Source: Amoebidium appalachense
Lineage: Eukaryota; Ichthyosporea
DNA length: 64,000 nt
Reading direction: 5' to 3'
NCBI GenBank assembly: GCA_963693365.1
Contig: CAVNZM010000012.1
Location: forward strand, 7,130,001-7,194,000
Translations under genes and position numbers: made by a program
Notes under the pieces: generated by a model
Told to the model about the DNA's origin: nothing
What the model saw: the letters and a program-made list of their open reading frames with translations, nothing else
The model's database searches: none
In this document: piece after piece, positions 1 to 64,000 of the stretch
Layout: every line of letters starts with the position of its first letter
Position numbering within the stretch: position 1 is the first letter of the stretch

Positions 1-228
1 AATACCCTACACAAAACACAGACACTTCACTCGCCGATCTTTGAGAAGTTTAGTAAGTCCTAATGACCTTACAACTTTTCTTTGTTTTCGTGTTCAGCCG
101 TATGACAAGATCTAACCAATATTTAAGCATACAAACTCCCAAGCTTTTCCTTCTCCCCCCCCCCCCACCCACCCACACACACACACACATACATGGTCCA
201 TCAGCTCACAATTTTTTGTGTTTTTCAG

Positions 229-22235
<22,007 letters not shown>

Positions 22236-22835
22236 GCGAAATCGAACCCGGGGCCCGGGTGAGCCAGCACATCCTCGTGTACATAAGAAAATATCAGGGA
22301 CAAAACATGTGTTTTCCTGTTGTGTTGCTTCTGTAACTGAACGCAGCTCGATATTTAACACATACAAATAGATATTATGATCGATTGCAATGTTCGGTTC
22401 CGGGTTTGCGAGATTCTTATACTAGTATGATGTTCATGCCTCCCTTAATCCCTTGATGGCTCGAACGAAATATAGTACAACTCGAAGTATTGTACATGCA
22501 TATTATGTGCTACAACATAAAGTCACGTTTTAGTCTGGTTTTCTCCCTGCTATTAAAAATGTCTGTGCTTTTTTCTTCAGCGGAAATATGTACTGCTAAA
22601 CCATTAGCTTTATAACCAAGTTTAGCTGTGTGCAGTGTGTTAGCTTTGTCTTGAGATATAACCGGTTGTTCGGTGTTGTGGGGCAGTTTCTTGAACGGCC
22701 AGGTGCTGTGTGCAAAATTTTCCCTTCCCAACTTGTTCACTAATACACACCACAAGCCTCCAGAAACCCGAATTCGGACTCGTTCGTCTTCCAACGGTCA
22801 TATCATGATTGGGCGTACACCTATTCTCAAGAACG

Positions 22836-22885
<50 letters not shown>

Positions 22886-23268
22886 AATGTTTCCTGTGTA
22901 GGCTTTCTTCTGTCTGCGAGGTTTCCACCTCTATGAATCGTTTGTAATACCCGCCTCCCCCCACCCACCCACCCACACATACACACAAAAACACACGCAT
23001 GTAAAAACGCACATATCCTCGTGCCCGACCCCTGAACTCGGGTGCACTTAAGCTTGCCTCCCTTTGTGCATTGTTCTCCCATATATAGGCAACTTCTTTT
23101 GCTCAAATCGGATTGGCAAAAAGAAAAATTTATCAATACCATATTCCCCTGCCCCTTACAAGTTGTTTCCCTTGCTTGCTACCTTTTATCCCTTCCGTGA
23201 CTTATTACTTTTTTCTCTAGTGAATTGCTTTTGCTTTCTCTTACCTTTTTTTCCCGTCTGTGCCTACG

Positions 23269-23321
<53 letters not shown>

Positions 23322-23941
23322 GTGCGTGCATGCGTTCGAAGATCTTGTTACAGTGCGCGTCCGAGCTTGTCTCACATCTACGATCGCGGACTTGTTCCGA
23401 ATACGATGCGAAATTTTGTCTTTGTGAGGTTTTTTGGTCACATGACCACTGCATTTCAATTTGGCGCCAAATTTGAATCAAGGAAAGCCTGTGCTTGACA
23501 TGTCAGTGTTGGTGCTTACTCCTTGCGCTTATGAACACTCACCTCTGTAAAACACTTGTGCGAAATCAGACTCGCATATCATTCCGGCTGTTAACTCTCG
23601 CTGTATACTTTGGCGACGCAACCTTATTATTGTTGAGCTCTACATTTTTCTTCCAAGAAATTTTGGATTCTGCTTTTCCTCCGCTCAGTTATAAGGCTTT
23701 CTTTACTGCCTACTGCTCCCTACTACAAGGGTAACTTCAAGCATTTTTTTCGAGTTCTAGATCTGAGACCGCATTAGGTGTCATTTCTGTAAACTGCTAC
23801 AGCATATCAGGTGCTGAAACATCTAAGTGCTACATTGCAAGCCATATAATGTGATCATTGAATTGTCATTCACTTAAAGCGAACGGCTGTCTTATGAAAA
23901 CGAAAACAGTTTAAGCTGGCGGTAGGCCATAGGAGGTGACG
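22236..23941. other. Spacer between the flippase and SUN genes
   Basis: About 1.7 kb with no supported coding sequence. It holds a 42-nt C tract (22838-22880), CA-rich sequence near 22975-23000 and a (GTGC)n tetranucleotide array at 23266-23330. The 3' UTR of the flippase and the promoter of the SUN gene must lie here, but I see no clear polyadenylation signal or core promoter. Confidence 0.7.
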
Positions 23942-43759
<19,818 letters not shown>

Positions 43760-45112
43760 ATGGCAACCGGTGCCCCGGAAAACGGGCACCTGCCCATTGC
43801 CATGCGCAGGAGCGCGGCGCGGATAAATTCCGGAATGTCATCCCCCGATACCCCCCGATCACCAGCGATAAATACATCTACACCCCCCTTTTCTATCCCT
43901 ATATTGTTCCCTGCGCCACCACCAATTGAATGTATTCCGAACGAAATTCATCTTCCGAGCCCCACAGAGTCTAGTTGCTCGCACGGGACAACGGAAGAAG
44001 AGCATGCTCTGCTCAACGGGCAGGGGTTTTTCAGTGCCGTTGATGGAAATTCGTCGGATATGAGCCCCACCCCATCACAGGAATCCATAGATCAAACTTC
44101 GGACGGAAGAGAAAACATTTATCCCGTAGTGCCACGAAAATTGCGCAAAAGGAGTCAAACGGAAAGCAGACACGGTAGCTCCCGGCTCTCCCAAAACTAT
44201 GAACCCGCCTCCGAAAATTCCAGAAGTTCAAGAATGAGCCAGATGGAAAGGGCAAACGCGAGAAAACGGTCTTCGTCTCTCGGTGCTACGGGGAGGGCTA
44301 AGGGGAACAAGAACGTCAAAACGAGGCCCAGGAGCGGAAGCCGGAGCAAGAGAGATATGGATGTTCTGAGGAGGGCTAGGGTGAGCACAGAGATGCAAGC
44401 AGAGTTAATAATTCAATATATCGACCAATTGTTTCCCACGAGCCCGTCATCCAATAGCGACGCTTCGATGGATTCCTTATTGAGCGACGCCGGGTTGAGA
44501 TCGCCGTCTTTCCCGTTTTCCCTCCCGCCCCCCCCGCCTTCGGATGAAAATGAAAATCATGATAATCATGAAAATTATGAAAATTTGACGCAGCCTGATA
44601 GTCCCCCCCTGTTTCACACGGGGACGGTTAAGGCACAGGTTTCACAGTGGGAACGCCGAGCGGTGGCACGGAAAGATTCCCCCGCAGCGAAAATTCGAAG
44701 AGTGAAGAAAAAGGGACTCGAAGTTAAAACCCCCCCAAAAACGCAAACGGGAACGGAGACAGACCCCGAGAGCGAAGATTGGCAAAGGGTCGACCCAAAT
44801 ACGAAAAGCGGAAATTCAACTGCGGACAATTCGCAAATGGACCTGCTTGAGGATAAACCCCCCCAAGCACCAAATTTCGCAGCTTCATCTACTCAACCGG
44901 TTCCTCCAGTGGGGGAAAACGACCCAAAAACCAACGTGCTTTCGGAAAATTCAAATTCGGAGGGGGGTAAATCATCCTCACCGGAAATTAGTCCCGATGG
45001 GGTAGATCTGCAAGAAGTTGCTCAGATTCTATTGGCTGGGGCCAAGGAGTCGTATCATGGTGGCGCCCAGAGGAATTTGTCCGAATCTATTCCAAGGACT
45101 TTTGCAACACAG
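43760..45112 (+). CDS. RGS gene exon 1
   Basis: A single open 1353-nt exon free of microsatellites. Contains basic clusters (RKLRKRSQTES, RSGSRSKRD), a possible short helix (ISTEM-like VSTEMQAELIIQYIDQLF) near residue 210-230, and a Pro run. The GTACTT donor is followed within about 20 nt by C-rich sequence. Beyond 45112 the frame stays open by chance through low-complexity sequence. Confidence 0.88.
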
Positions 45113-47047
45113 GTACTTTCCTCTCCCTTCCCCCCTCCCACCCACCTCTGCCCCTCCTCCCACTCACCCGCTCCCTCCCCCCTCTCCCCATTCACCCCCT
45201 TCGTCCTCCCCTTCCGCCCCCCTCATCCTCCTCCCCCCCCACCCCCCCCCCCCCCCCCCCCCCCCCCGCCGCCCCCCACTCTTCTCGCCCCTCCCCCCCC
45301 CCCCCCCACCCCCCGCCTCCCCTCCCCTTTCCTCATCCACATACACACGACCACCAGCACCACCAACAACCCATTCCCCCGGTTCCTCCCTCCTGCATTA
45401 GGGGATCTTTCTTTGATTACTCTCCCCTCTCCTTACCAACTCTCCACCCGTTGTTCTTTGTCAGAGGTAATAAGTGTGTTGGCGGGTGGATGGTGGGTAT
45501 GCCAACAAAGATGCAGGAATGCCACGATAGAGAACGGTAGCATGACCCCTTCGTTTTTTTCTCGGGTGTGCTGGGGGGAGAAGGGAAAGGGGTTTTTTTT
45601 TTTTTTTTTTTTTTTTTTTTGGGGGGGGGGGGGGGGGTGGAGGGGAGGGGGGAGGGGGGGGGGGGGAGGGGGCGGGGGGCGAGGGTGTGTGTGTGTGTGG
45701 GGGAGGGGGGGGTTTGAGGCAAATAACGGTGAAAGTAAGAACAAACGTGAAATCTATCAAAGTTATGGATGTGGTGGTGGGAGTAACGTGACTTACGGAT
45801 CCGTCCCCAACCCAAAAGGAGCCGCCGCGGGAAACCCAATCAGCACGCGACAGCCCAGCCGGATCGCGGCGCTCCAGCGAACAAGTGAAACCGGAACAGT
45901 GCGATCCAAGTCCCCTCGAGCCCCCCCGCACCGCTACAACCCCCACACCCAAGGGGCTTTTTTCGTTTTCTCGCTCCGGGAAATCCCAACACTCCCCCCC
46001 GCCCAGCCGAAAAGGAAGCAAAACGAATTCGAGTACTTTATCTTTCCAATCATTCTTGAAGGCGGTGGCGAATATTACGGAAAACGAAACAGATTTGCAA
46101 AAATCCCCCCTTCACAGCCAACACACGTCCCCACATCACAGCCAGAAAGAGCTCGAGCACATACACCCCCGCGATCTGCCGAAGAAATCACCCGTGGAGA
46201 AGATATTTTCGGGAATATCCGGTATGAAAAATCCAAAAACGTCGAACTCTCCCACCCCAGCGGATGCATCAGAGAAGGAAACGAGCCCGAACCCCACACG
46301 TCGCCACAGCATCAGTAAAAGCTACACGCTGAGCACTGGGAAAGCCGTTGGGCCCGCGTCGCTTTTCTCCGTGTATGAACCCCCCCCACCACACCCACCG
46401 GCAAATTCGCACGAACAAGAAGAAACAAAAACAAGGCGAGATTCCACACCGGTAGTGGAACTTTTACGCCGGGGGAGCCGAGAGCTCTTTTCATTGGGTT
46501 GCGTGAGCGCGCCGGCTGAATCCGCTGCTGCAGATGATTCGTCGAAAATTCCGGTAAAATCCCCTCAAAATTCCGGAATCGCACGGAGTCACTCTACGTC
46601 ATCCCGTCTAGCCGTGAGCCTCGGAACAAGAAAACGTCCCTCTGCGGCTGGAATTACCTCAGTCTCCCCAACCTCGCCTACAGATTCGACGAACCGTCGC
46701 GTTAGCGCGGATTCCAAATCGGGAATTCTCCTACCCACCCACCCCACACGTATCACAAACGAATCCCTTCCTGCACCCCCCTCCTCTCCTCCTTTTTCAG
46801 GGAATGGAGGGGGCGGGGGGGATTCAGGGTCGCGCCGAAATTCCGTCTCCCCAGACTCTCCGCTCCCCCCCCCGCCCGTAAATGTCGAGGCGTTGCTGAT
46901 GGAGGGAGATATGCACAAGGAGGTGAAGGCCGCTTTTTTCCGGTTTTTGGATGAGGAGATGTCTAGGGAGAACATCCTCTACTACTACAAGTGCAAACGG
47001 TTTTTGCAGCGGCTCGAAAAGAACAAGGCAACTCCTCGGGTACAGAT

Positions 47048-47103
<56 letters not shown>

Positions 47104-47387
47104 ACACACACACGGGGTCTACTGATGATGCATGCTCTGTGTATGTGCTGTCTTTGTGCAAGATATGAATAGTGTTGTCCTACGTGAGTATTTACTTCTT
47201 ACTCTGTAACTCATTTACATCCCCCCTTCCCCCTTCCCCCCCCCCCCCCCCCCCCCCCACCTGTCTACTCAGCCCCCCCCCCCACGCACACTCAAACACA
47301 CACGCACATGCACAGAAGAATTATCTCTCCCGGCCCCATTCTCCCATTCACTTTGCTAATAAATCCCTCCCTCCCTCCCCCCCCTCC

Positions 47388-47432
<45 letters not shown>

Positions 47433-48259
47433 TCACACACACACACACACACACACACATTCCCCTTCCCCCCATTCCCCTTCCCCCCAGCCCCACATTC
47501 CTCTTGTACCCTTTCGCCAAAACCCCTTCCACCACCCCTCAGCCCCTTCCCCCTCCCCGACCCACACACTCCCCGTACTCGCCTGCTTACCCTAACCCTC
47601 TACCCCCCCCCCCCCCCCCCCCGCCCTCCTCCCCTTCCCCCTCCTCCTCCCCCCTTGCTCCAAAACAGGATGCAGAGGGCCTTTACCGCGAATTCATCGG
47701 CGACGAAGCAACCAACGAAGTCAACATCCCAAGCAAACTGCGCAAAAACATCACAGACGCAATGATTGCGCTAAGGGCAACATACAAAGACACGTCAAAA
47801 CCCGACTCCGACGACATCGACAACCAACCAAATCCGACGCTCACCGACCCTCCGTCCAATGAAATGTCTCCGTCGCCTTCCCCGACGCTCTCTCCGTCCG
47901 TTTCGCAGAATGTTATTTCACGCGTCTACGAAACGTGTCCATGGGAATTCCCCTCCCCCCCTACCAGCACCGCTAACACAACAAGCACAACAAGCACCAC
48001 TACTCGCTCAAAAAGAACCGGTGCAAACTCCGGTTTTTCGAAACGCCGAAGCACATATCGATCGACGACTTATGACCCCGAGGCGTTGAAAAACGTCGGG
48101 AAAGCATTTGAAATTGCGCGGGATAACCTTTTGCATATGTTGCAGCAGGATACCTATCGGAGGTTTATCCGGCTTAGATATCCTCAGGTGTTGCTGGCGG
48201 CTGCGTCTCCGACCTCTCCGGATATCCAACACCGGGCCGAATTTTCGGCTGCGGCCTAA
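43760..48259 (+). CDS. RGS-domain protein with a long disordered N-terminus, 3 exons
   Basis: Regulator of G-protein signalling, expected to speed GTP hydrolysis by G-alpha. Exons 43760-45112 (451 codons), 45819-47039 (407) and 47669-48259 (196 plus stop), all phase 0, total 1054 residues. The start ATGGCA has an AAAA context. Residues 1-815 are Ser/Pro/Arg-rich with no known domain. The RGS fold begins near residue 816 (AAFFRFLDEEMSRENILYYYKC), continues in exon 3 (LYREFIGDEATNEVNI), is interrupted by about 93 low-complexity residues, and closes with FEIARDNLLHMLQQDTYRRFI. The exon 2 start (GAG at 45819 after CCAAAAG) was chosen because the upstream frame has a stop; its acceptor is unconvincing. 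An alternative is a longer or additional exon near 45720-45820. Confidence 0.88.
45591..45720 (+). repeat. T tract fused to G tract and G-rich region in RGS intron 1
   Basis: T run about 45593-45620 then G run to 45636 and G-rich sequence to about 45715. Confidence 0.93.
45819..48259 (+). CDS. RGS gene exons 2-3: linker and split RGS domain
   Basis: Exon 2 is Ser/Pro-rich with a Gly run and ends inside the RGS domain (RFLQRLEKNKATPR) at a GTACAG donor that opens into a C tract. Exon 3 resumes with DAEGLYREFI after AAAACAG. The insertion (about residues 900-992) contains runs of Pro, Ser and Thr and falls before the last helices of the fold. Stop TAA at 48257. Confidence 0.88.
47047..47460 (+). 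repeat. C tracts and CA arrays in RGS intron 2
   Basis: C tract about 47051-47089 directly followed by CA to 47114; C tract near 47237-47258; CA arrays 47393-47458. Confidence 0.93.
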
Positions 48260-48675
48260 TTAATCTAGGGAGCTGCAAGCAATGAAATTGTGGCTATCTC
48301 TGTGGCGTTTCTTTCCTTTTTTCCTTTTTTCCCCTACAATTTTTTCAAAGTTGCTAAGTGTTGGCTTCTTTGTAGTACATACCGGGGTTTTCTTTAATTC
48401 TTCTTTTTCTTCTTCTTCTTTTTTAAGTTTATACAGGAATGTAATTTGCTATCCCAAAACAACCTCCTGTGAGCCATGTTAACCGTCTAGGGCATGAATA
48501 GTAATCTACTCAATGTAAACAGTTTATCTGATATGGCTGATCTGCCGATAAGGTCTTGGTGTTTTCATCATCATCCGGGTTAGTCGGATGATTTTTTAGG
48601 GACTGGACTTCGGGCACTTAGACCAGTGACACTTGCACAAAAAACACTTCAATATGTGAATACATGCACGTGCTT

Positions 48676-48714
<39 letters not shown>

Positions 48715-48822
48715 GACATGTACCCATACACACACCGGTTGCACATACACACAAAGGCAGTCGAGCACAAACACATTTCACGGTTTGGAACTCGTAAATA
48801 GAAGTGGATCAGAAGGAGGTGG

Positions 48823-48857
<35 letters not shown>

Positions 48858-49834
48858 AGGAGGGGGGAAGGGGGATACTTGAGCCAGAAACACTACTATT
48901 GTTGCTATCTTTTTTATGTCGATGTTTATTTATACACCATAAATCATGGTTTGCCAAATCGATATATATTATATCTGTGTAGTCAATCTGTTATCGTCTT
49001 ATCCTTGCACTTGAGTTTCTAACTGCCGTGTGTAATTTATAGCAATATCCCCAGTGTCAAAAGCCAAAAATAGTTCACCCAGTTAATCATGCTACTCCTA
49101 AGGTGATGTTTTTGATTTAAATCATGAGCTTAATTTCAAGAAGTGCGAAATGCACCCGGCAATCCGATGGTTCGAATCAACCCCCCCCACCTCCCCCCCC
49201 ACCCCCACCCCACGCCCGCCCGCCTGCCCGCTTCTTCTTTTCTTTTTTGTAAATTGGTGGTTGTGGTGCCTTTTTTTTTTTTTCTTTTTTAGTTTTTTTT
49301 TATTATTTTTATATATTTTATTTTTGTGGGAGGGAAGGGGGCGTTGGGAGGGGGGGGGGGGGGGGGGGGGAGAGGGGAGGGGGGGGGAAGGGGAGGAACA
49401 AAACATGTGATGTGTTGTGTGTCGTGAATGTGAGGTTGTTACAGCTCTGAAATGCATACCACATCCTAATACCCCCCCCCCCCCCCCCCCCCCCCCCCCA
49501 CACACACACACCAAACACACACACATCTAGATGTGCCACATCTTGGAGAATCCGGTTTTTAGCCATGCAAAAGCCCCCCGTGCACACAACTTAGTTACCT
49601 CACACTAGTCTTCGGCTCTCTCCTGCAGCTCTAGCAGATGTATTTAGTCGCTCACACACACATACACAAACGTGAAGTTTATAGATGTACACATGCACAC
49701 CAGCCTATGCACACCAGCACTCACACTCACACTCACACACACACACACACACACACACAAAATCCACCAGGACCCGTGATGTAGCGCACACACATGCATG
49801 CATACACATACGTGTTCACATGTGCGCGCCCATG

Positions 49835-49886
<52 letters not shown>

Positions 49887-50381
49887 TGCACTACATACAC
49901 CCACTCTTCTCGTAGTTTAATTAGTATCACGAGTGGCATCAAGCCTTTATGCGTCATATAACAGGCAAGGGGGTCGTCACCACACCTGCACTCAGTCTTC
50001 TTCCATATACCCCCCCCTCCCCTTCCCCCCCCCCCCCCCCCCCCCTCCCCCCGTGCACCCCGCTCCACCAAAGACTCCCAGGTAGTAACGATGTATCCCC
50101 AGAGCAGAAACAATAATTAGAAGGATTATATGCCTGGGATAACTGAATTACCGGCCAACCACTAATTCTACTTAACAGACAAAAAAAGGAATCGGTATCT
50201 AACCTCCATGCCCCCCCGGGTGTATAAATTGCACGATCATAACTATTGTTATTCGTGCGAGAGTGCATGCGTGGATACATGGTGTTATGCATATGTTTTT
50301 TAGGGCATGCATCATGAACACATCTAAGATCTTAGAGCTAGAGGGTTGTTTGATACCACTTATTTATCTCATGCCCTTATT

Positions 50382-50520
50382 TAGTAAACAAGCCACTATC
50401 TAATCCCCTTTAGATAGTAAACAAGCTACAACTTAACAACCATTTTGATAGTAAAGAAGCCGCATTCTAATATACCCAGGAACGAGTAAAGAAGACCATC
50501 GTCTAATAACATTTTATATA
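50382..50520 (+). repeat. Degenerate ~40-bp tandem repeats, about 4 units
   Basis: Units built on AGTAAACAAGCCACTATCTAAT-like sequence at about 50382, 50417, 50450 and 50485. Intergenic. Confidence 0.75.
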
Positions 50521-50648
50521 TCCAGGCATTTCCAAGAAGCGTTCTAGGTTAGACAGTAGGCAATTCACAGAAACACTAGATATTCCCAGCAGCATGTGTT
50601 ACACAAATTCCGACGATAGCTAAATCTGTTCTGTACGGAGATGAAAGA

Positions 50649-50875
50649 GCCGACGGGTATTGTAGCCAAAATGCTGGCCGAGATATACACAAAAAAAACA
50701 TCAATTCCAGATATTAGATCATTGAGAAACACGATAGCAAACAATCGGTAGTTACTTGGAGGTAGCAGAGCCACGGAGTGTTGTGGCCAAAGTACTGGCC
50801 GAGATATACGCAAAAATAAAAATTCCAGATAGTCGAGAATTGGGAAACGTTATAATGGATTATCAGTCAGATATG
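50649..50875 (+). repeat. 120-bp diverged tandem duplication
   Basis: AGCCGACGGGTATTGTAGCC (50649) and AGCCACGGAGTGTTGTGGCC (50769) begin two copies that share GCTGGCCGAGATATAC-like and ATTCCAGATA sequence. Intergenic. Confidence 0.85.
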
Positions 50876-51321
50876 GGCGCAAAGATAAAGACAATCGCCA
50901 TATCCAGCCATATCGAGCCCAATATTACTTTTCACGTTTGGATATGATTGGACGCAGAAGCATTTACAAAACCCTGCTTAGACCACCGATGCAGAACGCT
51001 TTCATTGCGTCGCATCCTGCCCCACATATGAGAGAACTAATTTGGGTGTACCAAAACAAATTAGCCTGCAGTTTTGGTTTTCATACCACCAGGTGTATCC
51101 TCAAAACATAAATTTCACACGTACTTCACGGTCCCAGCCTTGCTTCCTTTCTTGTTCCCTTGTTTACCCCAGTTTTGATGTGCCGTGTTTTGCGGTGGTG
51201 GTGGTGTATTTTGAGCGCCGCGTTGTGGTTGAGAGGGACGGGTAGAGTTCTTGTTACGTTGACCTTGAGGGGGTACACGTGGCTGTATGTGTTTGTCACT
51301 GTGTGTGTGTGTGGTGAGTGA

Positions 51322-51388
<67 letters not shown>

Positions 51389-51713
51389 CGCTTGGAGGGG
51401 GGGGAGGGTTGTGTATGTGTTGTGTGTGTGTACATGCGTGCGTGTGTGTGTGCGTGCGTGCGTGCGTGCGTGCGTGCGTGGGTGCGTGCGTGTGTGTGTG
51501 TGTGTGTGAGTATGGGTGGGTTTGGGTGTGTGGGTGAGTGAGTGAGTGAGTGAGTGAATGAGTGAGTGAGTGAGTGAGATTATGAGTGTGTGTGCGTGTG
51601 TGCCAGAGATTTTATGCAAGTGCGTGTCTGAAATGTGCACACTCGCATTGTGTGTGTATGTGAGGTGCAATGCATTCAAAGGGTTTAACGGAGTAGGCTT
51701 GTCTCCATCCTGT

Positions 51714-51761
<48 letters not shown>

Positions 51762-52122
51762 AAAAAAACAAAAAAAAAACAAAAAAAAAACAAAAACAAC
51801 AACCAATACAAGAATCGGGGGCAAGGGGGAGGAAAAGAACCTTCCATAACCACTTAGGTGTGATTTGATCCACGCACACTCCCAATCAGTAGACCACAAA
51901 AAGCGCAATTGTCTCTCTCTTGCACTCATCTTCTCTCTATGGCGATGACATCACAGTGAGATCTGAGTAGAGACTGGGGGGGGGGGGGGGGGGGGGGGAG
52001 GGGGAGAGTGGGGGGGGGGGGGGGGGGCACACGACTCTTCGTTCAGAGAGACAGGGGATGAGGGGGGGGGGGGGGGAGGGGGAGGAGGGGGAGGAGAGGG
52101 GGGGGGGGGGGGGGGGGGTTTC

Positions 52123-63717
<11,595 letters not shown>

Positions 63718-64000
63718 CTGTGGCGTGATATTGCACCAATGAGAAACGAGAGATTGGTGGGTTAACACCTTTGAGTGTCGATGTAAGATTACCCTTCCCC
63801 CCCCCCCCCCCCCCCCCACCCCATCTCCTTATCTCTGCCCCCTCCCCCCCCATCCCCCCCCCCCCCCCCCCCCCCACACACACACACGCCAAGCCAACAG
63901 ACCCCATGACCCACATGCACAAGCACCCCCTTTCAACCCCTGGCCGGTATGTTAACAGGGGGATAGGGGAGGGTGGGGGCTGTAGAAGAATGGGGGGTGG
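63718..64000. other. Upstream ADAM intron at the window edge
   Basis: C tracts at 63798-63816 and 63855-63876 and a short CA array. No exon recognised before the window ends. Confidence 0.55.

Larger units (their letters stand above)
48260..52122. other. Convergent spacer between RGS and ADAM genes
   Basis: About 3.9 kb holding both 3' UTRs. CA arrays (48679-48712, 49735-49885), G/C tracts (48824-48856, 49346-49370, 50027-50045, 51718-51759), GT and GTGC arrays (51325-51510), a GTGA tetranucleotide array (51532-51578), G-rich 51977-52118, and two tandem repeats listed separately. No coding sequence I can support. Confidence 0.7.

Noticed and set aside
1-52. Exon ending at a GTAAGT donor (position 53)
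   Set aside because: Good donor but the 52 bases show no recognisable coding sequence or phase check; left as a possibility only.
45113-46318. The continuous 852-codon frame starting at 43760
   Set aside because: Real coding content stops at the GTACTT donor at 45113; after that the frame runs through C and G tracts, and the conserved RGS reading lies in another frame.
49160-49185. GGTTCGAATC tRNA B-box-like sequence
   Set aside because: No T-arm pairing, no A box or cloverleaf around it.

Overview
This is eukaryotic nuclear DNA carrying parts or all of four protein genes that are heavily cut by introns. By splicing exons by eye, checking GT-AG borders and checking that reading phases join, I recover: (1) a P4-ATPase lipid flippase of the ATP8A/Drs2 class on the + strand (about 229-22235, 33 exons, C-terminus complete, extreme N-terminus probably outside); (2) a SUN-domain inner nuclear membrane protein on + (23942-38843, 24 exons, apparently complete, 753 residues); (3) an RGS-domain protein on + (43760-48259, 3 exons, 1054 residues); (4) the C-terminal 536 residues of an ADAM10/Kuzbanian-like metalloprotease on the - strand (63717 down to 52123, 14 exons, 5' part beyond the right edge), with an apparent one-base frameshift in its disintegrin region.

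An ADAM10-like protease next to SUN, RGS and P4-ATPase genes points to an opisthokont. Dense introns plus a mostly disordered RGS protein make me think of a unicellular holozoan (for example an ichthyosporean) or an early animal; this placement is inference only. The genes have no evident shared pathway: the flippase moves phospholipids in Golgi, endosome or plasma membrane, SUN anchors the nucleus to the cytoskeleton, RGS turns off G-alpha signalling, and ADAM10 sheds cell-surface proteins.

Layout: 0-22.2 kb flippase; 22.2-23.9 kb spacer; 23.9-38.8 kb SUN; 38.8-43.8 kb spacer poor in repeats except at its ends; 43.8-48.3 kb RGS; 48.3-52.1 kb convergent spacer; 52.1-64 kb ADAM.

The striking property is the introns. 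They are filled with poly-C/poly-G tracts (one of 96 bases), CA/GT and CT/GA arrays, and minisatellites. Three regularities stand out. First, C tracts lie within about 60 nt of the 5' splice site, on the sense strand, in roughly 30 of the 70 introns I could define; equivalent G tracts in about 4. Second, C, CA and CT arrays favour the sense strand, and the bias flips in the minus-strand ADAM gene. Third, short tandem duplications repeatedly copy the exon-intron junction itself (at least five in the flippase gene). A roughly 400-bp dispersed element, present in three good copies and at least two decayed ones, always ends against a C tract. Most open reading frames in the window are artefacts of these repeats.
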